Shown here: positions 35,450 through 42,148 of the stretch, in pieces | Layout: each line of letters opens with the position of its first letter | How positions within the stretch are numbered: the stretch's first letter is position 1 | Assembly: GCF_009735625.1 (NCBI RefSeq) | Contig: NZ_CP046244.1 | Coordinates: 2,542,001 to 2,606,000 of the forward strand | Length of the DNA: 64,000 nt | Source: Moorella glycerini | GTDB lineage: Bacteria; Bacillota; DSM-521; Neomoorellales; Neomoorellaceae | Direction: 5' to 3' | Position numbers and translations under genes: made by a program | Notes under the pieces: model-generated | Told to the model about the DNA's origin: nothing | Seen by the model: the letters and a program-made list of their open reading frames with translations, nothing else | Databases searched by the model: none

Positions 35450-36676
35450 TTGAAAAATAAAAAAAGATGGCATGTTTTAAGCATTTTTCTGCTGGCAACT
35501 ATAGGTTGTAGCGCTGGGCAGATGATGGCTCCTCCCCTTGCTCCCTTTTTAATGCGGGATTTGCACTTCAGCAAAATAGAACTTGGCCTTGTATTTTCGT
35601 CGACAAGTTGGGGTCCAATCACTACCGCTATTCTCTGGGGGTGGCTAACAGATAGGATCGGCGAGAAAAGCGTCCTGCCCCTGGGTGCAGGGATTGTCGT
35701 CCTGGGTCTCGTAGCTTTTTCCTGCGGCACCGGGCTGGCTACCCTGGTTCTAAGTGGATTGCTCATCGGTACTGGTTTCGCCTGCCTCCTGCCCTTAACT
35801 AATCGCGGCATAGCCGTGTGGTTCCCGGCAAGCGAAAGGGCCCTGGCCATCGGCATCAAACAGGCAGGAGTACCTGTAGGAGCAGCCGTGGTGGCCGCTT
35901 TCTTGCCCCCCCTGGCCCTGGCCGGCGGCTGGCGGTTTGCCGTCCGCATGACGGCTTTATTTACCTTTATTTTGGGTGCTGTTAGCGTAGCCCTATACTG
36001 GCCGGCGGCTAAATCTAAAAATATTTCTACCTTTAGCTGTGGGGCTACCGCAACTTCCAACCCGGCAGCATATCTCCGGCCGGGCAAAAAGGTATTTGTG
36101 ATCATAATTGTTCTCGGTTTGGGCTTTATTATGGTACAGCATGTTGTTCAAGGCTTTACCGTGCCGTACTTCCAGGAAGTGCTTGCTTTTTCAGAGGTTA
36201 CCTGCGGCTATTATCTGGCCCTGGTGCAAATTAGCGGTGGCCTGGGCCGGCCGGTTTATGGTTTTGTCAACGATTATCTTTTTAAGGGACGGCATCCGGC
36301 CTCTCTATTTTCTTTGGCACTTGTGGTCGCGGGGGCAACCCTCCTGTTTTCGTTGCTCGCCCCTGCCAGTTCTTTCTATTTGGTTCTTGTGCTTACCTTT
36401 GTTTTGGGCTTTACTTCCATGGCCTGGTTTGGCCCCTACTACGCTTTACTTACCGAGGCTTTGGGTTCCAGGCGGGCTGGCTTTGCCGGCGGTTTAGGCC
36501 AGACCATAAACTCCGCTGGTATTGCAGCGGCAAGCCCCATTTTTGGCTGGATTATAGATACTACTAATTCTTACCGCGTGGCTTTTCAGGCTTTTGCCGC
36601 CTGGCTGGTCTTCGCTGCCGTCCTGCTTTTTATCTGCTCCGGGAAGTCCTTCTTGCGAGGGAAAGACTTCCCGTAA
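35450..36676 (+). CDS. MFS transporter (different subgroup)
   Basis: 408 residues from TTG 35450 (AGGGGA 9 nt upstream); the longer frame from 35387 overlaps the preceding gene and has no membrane-like lead. Twelve membrane segments; motif WGWLTDRIGEKSVLPLGAG between segments 2 and 3 is the MFS loop 2-3 signature. Only 45 bp from the OFA-type gene, so the two are probably co-transcribed from the sigma-54 promoter at 34040. Its 3' part holds a 27-bp patch also found at the end of EBP3. Cargo unknown. Confidence 0.85.
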   Translation: MKNKKRWHVLSIFLLATIGCSAGQMMAPPLAPFLMRDLHFSKIELGLVFSSTSWGPITTAILWGWLTDRIGEKSVLPLGAGIVVLGLVAFSCGTGLATLVLSGLLIGTGFACLLPLTNRGIAVWFPASERALAIGIKQAGVPVGAAVVAAFLPPLALAGGWRFAVRMTALFTFILGAVSVALYWPAAKSKNISTFSCGATATSNPAAYLRPGKKVFVIIIVLGLGFIMVQHVVQGFTVPYFQEVLAFSEVTCGYYLALVQISGGLGRPVYGFVNDYLFKGRHPASLFSLALVVAGATLLFSLLAPASSFYLVLVLTFVLGFTSMAWFGPYYALLTEALGSRRAGFAGGLGQTINSAGIAAASPIFGWIIDTTNSYRVAFQAFAAWLVFAAVLLFICSGKSFLRGKDFP

Positions 36677-36689
36677 CTGTACGCTACTA

Positions 36690-36745
36690 TGCGGAGAACA
36701 TGCTAATGAGCAGGACTGTTTGTACCTGGGGGCCAGGAAATAAAC
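36690..36745 (+). repeat. 55-bp spacer repeat, copy 2
   Basis: Near-copy of 33339-33394, placed just after the MFS gene; no function visible. Confidence 0.7.
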
Positions 36746-36855
36746 TGACCCCCGGCAGGTTGACAAATATGAGGGCGCCCCCGTAACTCGCAAGCTAAGG
36801 CGCGATTGCCGGGTTGCGGAAGGACGAAACTGGTATGAGGAGGTACAATAATAAA

Positions 36856-37419
36856 ATGACGGAAATTAGTTCAGTGGAATTGCTAAATTTTTTACCAGAA
36901 ATTGAATTAATAGGTGATCAATACTTAAAAAATGGAGTAGTGAATACCTGGCAGCTGGCCTTTAAGAATACTTCGTGGAAGAGGGTCGATGATGTACCCT
37001 TTGCAAGCGGTGCTGTGCCAGGGGTTAGCCTCATGCAACACACCCGGGCAGTTGTCCAGGCAGCAATACAACTGGCGAAGATCATGGCGGCAACCCATGG
37101 AATAAAAGTTGAGCTTGATAAGGTAGTTGCCGGAGCGGTGTTACACGATGTATCCAAACTAGTGGAATATGAGGCGCCTGATGGAAGACAGGTGTCTAAT
37201 ATTGGGAAAAGGTTTCCTCACGGTTTTTATGGCGCTGTCTTCGCAATCCAAGCCGGATTACCAGACGAAATAGCCCATCTTATCGTGAGTCATACTCATA
37301 CCTCGCCGGTAGCCCCCCAGACGATGGAGGGTATAATTATACGTGATGCCGATTATGCTGTAGCCAATATAGCCCTGGGGGGTAAGTTAGAAGAAATGCT
37401 TAGAGGGTATCACAAATGA
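36856..37419 (+). CDS. HD-domain hydrolase
   Basis: 187 residues from ATG 36856 with AGGAGG 12 nt upstream (in-frame ATG 36835 overlaps that site). HD-type metal ligands are visible: QHTRAVV, then VLHDVSKLVEYE (the HD pair), then HGFYGAV and SHTHTS. HD proteins of this kind are metal-dependent phosphohydrolases. Specificity is unknown. It lies between transporters and the flavoproteins without its own sigma-54 site. Confidence 0.8.
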   Translation: MTEISSVELLNFLPEIELIGDQYLKNGVVNTWQLAFKNTSWKRVDDVPFASGAVPGVSLMQHTRAVVQAAIQLAKIMAATHGIKVELDKVVAGAVLHDVSKLVEYEAPDGRQVSNIGKRFPHGFYGAVFAIQAGLPDEIAHLIVSHTHTSPVAPQTMEGIIIRDADYAVANIALGGKLEEMLRGYHK

Positions 37420-37540
37420 ATGATTTGTCGCCGTCGGTATAACTTCCCCGCCAAAGCAGCTAGTTGTCCGGTTTATTTGCTTAACGCCAGGTTGATTTTT
37501 GTAAACAGGCCGGCGGGCCTGGTTGTTTGTTTTGCTTGCC

Positions 37541-37556
37541 TGGCATGGTTTTTGCA
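37541..37556 (+). promoter_or_regulatory. Sigma-54 promoter, flavoprotein operon
   Basis: TGGCATGGTTTTTGCA with GG at 37542 and GC at 37554, about 90 bp before the first flavoprotein gene. Confidence 0.85.
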
Positions 37557-37644
37557 TAGAAGGGTATTAGAGAAGCCCTGCCGGTTACAGGCTCTAACAA
37601 CCTGGGCCTGGACGGGCGGGAAAATTTAACAGGAGGTGCTGGCC

Positions 37645-38271
37645 ATGAAAATTACCGGGGTAGTATGTACTCCCAGGGTGGGGGGCAACTCGGAGGTGCT
37701 AGTAAGGCAGGCTTTAGCCGGTGCTGCCGCAGCCGGAGCGGAAGGGGATATTATTTTTATCCGAGACAAACATATCCAGCCATGCGACGGCTGCCTGAAC
37801 TGCAGCAAGACGGGGAGCTGCCACTGGCGCGATGACATGGAGGAGATTGGCGAGCAATTGGTAGCATCTGATGGTATAGTTATCGGCGTGCCTACTTACT
37901 GGACGATAGGAGGGCTGGGAGTAACTTTTCTGGACCGGGTATTACCTTATTTTTATGCCGGCCGGCTGGCCAATAAGGTGGGGGCAGGGATTGTCGTCGG
38001 GGCAAGGGTGGCAGTGGATACAGTGGCCGGAGTTCTCCGCCGCTTTTTCCTGTACGGCCATATGCACTGTGTGGAATGCATCTGCCATTATGGTACCATG
38101 CCCGGCGATATAGCCCAAAATGAATACGCCATGAAGCAGGCCTGGGAACTGGGAAGGCTGATGGTCCTGTTTGCCGCGAACGGCAACCGCTATCCCGAAG
38201 AATTTACCATTCCCTTTTCCAGTTATATAAAGAAAAAGTATCATGTTTTACCTTTCCGTCTTCCCTCGTAA
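37645..38271 (+). CDS. Iron-sulfur flavoprotein, NADPH-dependent FMN reductase fold (1)
   Basis: 208 residues from ATG 37645 (AGGAGG 8 nt upstream; GTG 37636 overlaps it). Flavodoxin-like fold; the compact cluster motif CDGCLNCSKTGSC (C-x2-C-x2-C-x5-C) at about residue 47 is that of archaeal/clostridial iron-sulfur flavoproteins (Isf), which carry FMN and a [4Fe-4S] cluster and shuttle electrons. The GVPTYW loop is the FMN phosphate/ring region. Partner of the next gene, which overlaps it. Confidence 0.85.
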   Translation: MKITGVVCTPRVGGNSEVLVRQALAGAAAAGAEGDIIFIRDKHIQPCDGCLNCSKTGSCHWRDDMEEIGEQLVASDGIVIGVPTYWTIGGLGVTFLDRVLPYFYAGRLANKVGAGIVVGARVAVDTVAGVLRRFFLYGHMHCVECICHYGTMPGDIAQNEYAMKQAWELGRLMVLFAANGNRYPEEFTIPFSSYIKKKYHVLPFRLPS

Positions 38272-38357
38272 TGCTGGATGATAAGGTCTCCTTAGCCGGA
38301 TTGCGGCCCGGCTGGGCTGGGAGAGGGATGGCCGCTGGGGGAGCACAGGCAGGGGGG

Positions 38358-38990
38358 ATGGCTGTCTTGGCTGTTAAAGTTGTTGCGGTGGCCGGGAGCC
38401 ATCGCCGCAACGGCAATACTGAACTGGCCCTGGGGATTATGGCCGTTAAGCTGGCGGAGTTTGGTGTCGAAACCGAAATACTGCCGCTGGCCGGCAAAAA
38501 AATCGAACCATGTCGGGCTTGCGACAGGTGCAAGCAGGTACGGCAGTGCCTTATAAGCGACGATCTGGTGGAAGTAATGGAAAAAATGGCCGCGGCTGAT
38601 GGGATTATTCTAGCCAGCCCCGTGTATAGCTTTAATATTACTCCTGTGATGCATAACCTGCTGGTCCGGGGTAACCGTTATTTTCATATCCTGGCCGCGC
38701 CGAAACCGGCGAAAGAATATGTTTTTTCTTATGCTAATGTCCCTTCTTCTATATTGCGGGGCAAGGTGGGGGCGGCGTTAACGGTTGCGCGGCGGGCTGG
38801 CGGCGGCGCCGCCCTGGCCGGTTTGTATAATTTTATGCTGGTAAATGAGATGTACGTAGTAGGATCCTGCTATGAAACCAGTATTTTTGGTTACAACCGG
38901 GGGGAAATAACCCAGGACAGAGAAGGGATAAACAACCTGCGCCGCCTGGCAGAAAATATGGGGGTGCTCTTGCAAAAATTGTCCTGCTAA
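38358..38990 (+). CDS. Iron-sulfur flavoprotein, NADPH-dependent FMN reductase fold (2)
   Basis: About 210 residues. The core starts VKVVAVAGSHRRNGNTEL; ATG 38358 is used here, TTG 38367 has better spacing to GGGGGG, and the longest frame begins at 38271 overlapping the previous stop. Motif CRACDRCKQVRQC is the Isf [4Fe-4S] site (C-x2-C-x2-C-x4-C), and SPVYSFNITP lies in the FMN loop. It probably forms a redox pair with the preceding gene; whether it feeds electrons to an activase is open. Confidence 0.82.
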   Translation: MAVLAVKVVAVAGSHRRNGNTELALGIMAVKLAEFGVETEILPLAGKKIEPCRACDRCKQVRQCLISDDLVEVMEKMAAADGIILASPVYSFNITPVMHNLLVRGNRYFHILAAPKPAKEYVFSYANVPSSILRGKVGAALTVARRAGGGAALAGLYNFMLVNEMYVVGSCYETSIFGYNRGEITQDREGINNLRRLAENMGVLLQKLSC

Positions 38991-39049
38991 CTACCGGGCT
39001 GGCGGCAAAAATAGGGTGGAAGTATAGGGGGTGTTCCTACTAAAAAATT

Positions 39050-39078
39050 GCCCGGTTCTTTTTAACCTCGGGCTTTTT
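39050..39078 (+). terminator. Terminator after the flavoprotein genes
   Basis: GCCCG (39050-39054) pairs with CGGGC (39069-39073), extended by GTT/AAC with a bulge, followed by TTTTT. Confidence 0.7.
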
Positions 39079-39145
39079 CTTTTACCAGGGCCAGCAGCAC
39101 CAGGGCCAGGGCCAGGATCATGGCGAGGAAGAGCCAGGCCGCCAT
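39062..39145 (-). CDS. Possible 27-residue membrane peptide or relic
   Basis: Minus-strand frame from ATG 39145 encodes one hydrophobic helix (AAWLFLAMILALALVLLALV) ending KEKARG, with the same frame open further upstream. No convincing ribosome site. Could be a small membrane protein or the tail of a lost transporter gene. Confidence 0.25.
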   Translation of the reverse strand: MAAWLFLAMILALALVLLALVKEKARG

Positions 39146-39267
39146 GTAGGATTCCAGGCGTAAAAGAGAATAAAAAATGTTTGATTTCGTTAACAGGTGG
39201 CGTTTAAGCAAATAAACGCCACCTTTTTTTCAGGAGCTAGGGCTTTTAAAAATGAACCTTCTTGCTC

Positions 39268-39283
39268 TGGCATATTTCTTGCT
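39268..39283 (+). promoter_or_regulatory. Sigma-54 promoter, stand-alone activase
   Basis: TGGCATATTTCTTGCT, GG at 39269 and GC at 39281, about 50 bp before the activase gene. Confidence 0.85.
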
Positions 39284-39330
39284 AATCTCTTTTTTATAGA
39301 GAGATGTAAGAGAAAGGAGCAGCCCCGCAA

Positions 39331-40236
39331 GTGAAAGATGGCCCGGACGGTATAGTGCTGGACATTCAACGTTTTACCACCTGGGCGGGCCCGGGGATCC
39401 GTACTACCGTTTTCCTGAAGGGCTGCGCCCTGCGCTGCCCGTGGTGTTGCAATCCAGAGGGATGGGACCCGCAACCGGAAATTCTTTTCCGGGAGCTAAA
39501 ATGCAGCCGGTGCGGCGATTGCCTGGCCGTATGCCCGGTGCCAGGGGCAATTGATTTGAGCGCTCCCGGCCTGATCAACCGGAAAATCTGTACCCGTTGC
39601 CTGCAATGCGTAGACGCCTGCCGCTATAAAGCCCTGCTACCGGTGGGCAGCAAGCTTACAGTGGCCGAGGTGATGGATGAGGTGTTGCGGGATAGCCTCT
39701 TTTATTTCAACAGCAAAGGGGGACTTACGGTTTCCGGCGGGGAACCCCTGTTCCAGGCGGATTTTACCGCGGCGTTATTCCAGGAAGCCAGGCGTTACGG
39801 TTTGCATACCTGCCTGGATACGTCCGGCTACGCTCCCCCGGAAAACCTGGAAAAAGTTCTTCCCCATGTTGATCTGGTCCTTTATGATGTTAAGCATACC
39901 AATGCTGCCCGGCATCACCGCAAACTCGGGGTACCCAACTGGTTGATCCTAGATAATTTGCGGAAAATAGCCGGCAGCGTCGAGATAATTTTAAGCGCTC
40001 CCCTGGTACCCGGCTTTAACGATGCCGGGGATTTTATCCAGGAACTGGGCCAGCTGGCCTGTTCCCTGGGGATCAGGGAGGTCCACCTCTTACCCTATCA
40101 CGGTATGGGCGAGCCCAAATACCGCATGCTGGGCCGCTTAATGAAGTTCGAGGCCCAAGCAATAGATACAGGTAAACTGGAGAACTTTCAACAACAACTG
40201 GAGGCCAGGGGGTTGCTGGTGGATATCGGCGGTTAA
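39331..40236 (+). CDS. Glycyl radical enzyme activase, BssD-like radical SAM protein (1)
   Basis: 301 residues, GTG start with AAAGGAG upstream. Radical SAM cluster motif C32-x3-C36-x2-C39 (CALRCPWC) and a ferredoxin-type insert with two cysteine sets (CSRCGDCLAVCP, CTRCLQCVDAC), as in BssD and related activases. It uses S-adenosylmethionine to abstract a hydrogen from the radical glycine of its partner. With no adjacent enzyme, it may serve the first C-A-B operon, whose own activase has decayed. Related but not identical to the activase at 47752. Operon with the following MFS gene. Confidence 0.92.
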   Translation: MKDGPDGIVLDIQRFTTWAGPGIRTTVFLKGCALRCPWCCNPEGWDPQPEILFRELKCSRCGDCLAVCPVPGAIDLSAPGLINRKICTRCLQCVDACRYKALLPVGSKLTVAEVMDEVLRDSLFYFNSKGGLTVSGGEPLFQADFTAALFQEARRYGLHTCLDTSGYAPPENLEKVLPHVDLVLYDVKHTNAARHHRKLGVPNWLILDNLRKIAGSVEIILSAPLVPGFNDAGDFIQELGQLACSLGIREVHLLPYHGMGEPKYRMLGRLMKFEAQAIDTGKLENFQQQLEARGLLVDIGG

Positions 40237-40278
40237 GGAAAGCATGTGGCAACGAAAGCGAGAAGGAGGGGAAAAGGC

Positions 40279-41532
40279 ATGGTAAAACGCTTTTATTACG
40301 GCTGGGTATGCGTGGGGGCAGGTTTTTTAATCCAGTTTTTGTACGGCGTCCATTACGCCTTCGGGCTATTTTTAGAGCCCCTGGCGGGAACCTTCGCCTG
40401 CAGCAGGGTTGCTATCAGTGTGGCGCCGGCGTTGATGTACGGGGTAGCCATTCCGGCCCGGCTGGTCTGGGGGAGAATGTTGGATGTTTACGGCGCCCGC
40501 CTCACTTTTGCCCTTTCCTGCCTGCTGGGCGGGGCCGGGCTTATTTTATCCGGTTTAACCAGGGAACTCTGGCAATTCAATCTGACCTATGGCGTGTTGT
40601 GGGGAGCGGGCTGGAGCGCCTTCTTTTTTACCTCCAGCGGCCTTATCCGGCGCTGGTTTGCGAAAAAAGCGGGCCTGGCCCTAGGTATAGCCGGCTGCGG
40701 CACCCCCTTTGGCTGGCTGGTAGTGCTGCCCCTGGCCGGATATTTAATAAGCAGGTTGGGATGGCGGGGTGCCTTTTTCGCTCTGGGCGCCCTGACCTGC
40801 CTGGTGGGGCTGGTAGCGGCGGTGGTGGTGAAAAATGCGCCGGAGGATATCGGCCTTGCCCCCGATGGCGACCCCCTGGGACCTATCTCTGCCAGGGAAG
40901 GCGGAGCGGTTCCGGGTGCCGTCGATTGGGAAGTAGGCGAGGCAATACATAGCCGGAGCTTCTGGTTCACGGGGCTGGCAACTTTTGGCCTGCTGGCCGG
41001 GTTGACCATTATCACGGTTCATGGCGTTGCTTATTGTGTCGAGCGGGGCATTGCCCGTGAGACAGCCACCTATATTTTTGGCATCATGGGATTGCTGGCC
41101 CTCCCGGGCAAGCTGGGCGGCGGCCTGTTTGGTGATTACCTGGTGCGCCGGGGATTGGCTGCCGTCCATGCCCGCCGGTACATGCTGGCCCTTTCGGGTT
41201 TGCTGATGGGAGTGGGGATAATTATTTTACTCCGGCTCGCCGGCCCTGGCTGGCTATGGGCCTGGGCTTTAGCCTTTGGTATCGGTTATGGGATTCACGG
41301 GCCCCAGATGGGCGCAATTATAGGTGATATGTTTGGGAGAAAGAATATCGGTTTGCTCATGACGCTTATCTCGGGAATTGCCGGGGGTTTAGGGGGCCTG
41401 GTCAGTCCCATGCTGGCAGGGTGGACCTACGACCTTACGGGGAACTATCAGGTGGCCCTGCAGCTAGCCATCCTTTTCTGTGCCCTGGCGGTCATCTTTT
41501 CCGTTTTAATAACAACCCCCCGGAAAGCATAA
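40279..41532 (+). CDS. MFS transporter, oxalate/formate antiporter-like (OFA type, copy 2)
   Basis: 417 residues from ATG 40279 (AGGAGGGG about 8 nt upstream; GTG 40246 is longer but less likely). Paralogue of the gene at 34086: FYYGWVCVGAGFLIQFLYGVHYAFGLFLEPL, RMLDVYGARLTFALSC, and a matching central loop NAPEDIGLAPDG. Twelve membrane segments. Only 42 bp from the activase, so it shares the sigma-54 promoter at 39268. An organic-acid role is inferred from the subfamily. Confidence 0.86.
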   Translation: MVKRFYYGWVCVGAGFLIQFLYGVHYAFGLFLEPLAGTFACSRVAISVAPALMYGVAIPARLVWGRMLDVYGARLTFALSCLLGGAGLILSGLTRELWQFNLTYGVLWGAGWSAFFFTSSGLIRRWFAKKAGLALGIAGCGTPFGWLVVLPLAGYLISRLGWRGAFFALGALTCLVGLVAAVVVKNAPEDIGLAPDGDPLGPISAREGGAVPGAVDWEVGEAIHSRSFWFTGLATFGLLAGLTIITVHGVAYCVERGIARETATYIFGIMGLLALPGKLGGGLFGDYLVRRGLAAVHARRYMLALSGLLMGVGIIILLRLAGPGWLWAWALAFGIGYGIHGPQMGAIIGDMFGRKNIGLLMTLISGIAGGLGGLVSPMLAGWTYDLTGNYQVALQLAILFCALAVIFSVLITTPRKA

Positions 41533-41570
41533 TGTGGTGCCCGCTAGCACCGGCCGGATCAGGGGGAAGC

Positions 41571-41622
41571 AGGGGCAGCCCGGCAATAACCGCCATCCTG
41601 CTGGCGCCGATTGCCAGTGAGG
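41571..41622 (+). pseudogene. MatC-type carrier gene fragment
   Basis: About 50 bp encoding PAITAILLAPIAS, closely matching DNA 6066-6113 of the MatC-type gene (PAVTTTLLAPIAM). No other part is visible. A relic of a third MatC-type carrier. Confidence 0.6.
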
Positions 41623-41802
41623 GGAGTGGACGAGTACCCGTAAAGAAGACGAAACCTGCCGGGCCTGCGAGCGAGGCCCGGAATGTAGCAGTCTCCCATT
41701 AGCGTGGTACCGCCGCTGTCAATGTGGGGGAAAGTTAACGAAAATGTTTACAACCGCCAACATGGCCCGGGCCGTAGTTGGAATTTTAGGGTTATTGTTT
41801 GC

Positions 41803-41818
41803 TGGCACGGAATTTGCA
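41803..41818 (+). promoter_or_regulatory. Sigma-54 promoter, second glycyl radical operon
   Basis: TGGCACGGAATTTGCA, GG at 41804 and GC at 41816, about 140 bp before the BssC-like gene. Confidence 0.88.
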
Positions 41819-41954
41819 TCTATAGATTTTTGGGGAAATAAAATATCAGGTATCCAGGCGGCGCCGGTGACGCTCGAAGGAGGTGAAGGTTATTGAACCG
41901 GTAAGAGAGCTGGTGCATGGGGAAGAGCATAAAACTTCAAGAAAGGTGGTTTTT

Positions 41955-42143
41955 ATGGCTTACTGCAAAGAGTGTCGTTTCTTTTTCCCCATTCCTCAGG
42001 ATGCCGATGATTACGAACCGGGTAAAGGGGACTGCGTCCGGGAAGAACAGGACGACAAGGGCAAATACTGGCTGGCCAAACCGGTAATGGGTGAGCAGGA
42101 TGCAGGCAAGTGTGGATTTTTTATTAAAAGGATAGGAGGGTGA
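41955..42143 (+). CDS. Small Fe-S subunit of a fumarate-adding enzyme, BssC-like (copy 2)
   Basis: 62 residues from ATG 41955 (AAAGGTGG upstream); the frame is open from 41883 but upstream codons lack family similarity. YCKEC, GDC and GKCGFF provide the four cysteines of the [4Fe-4S] cluster; PIPQDADDYEPGKGDCV is the family core. Clear duplicate of the gene at 28974. First gene of the larger C-A-B-E-VWA-D operon. Confidence 0.88.
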   Translation: MAYCKECRFFFPIPQDADDYEPGKGDCVREEQDDKGKYWLAKPVMGEQDAGKCGFFIKRIGG

Positions 42144-42148
42144 GTTTT

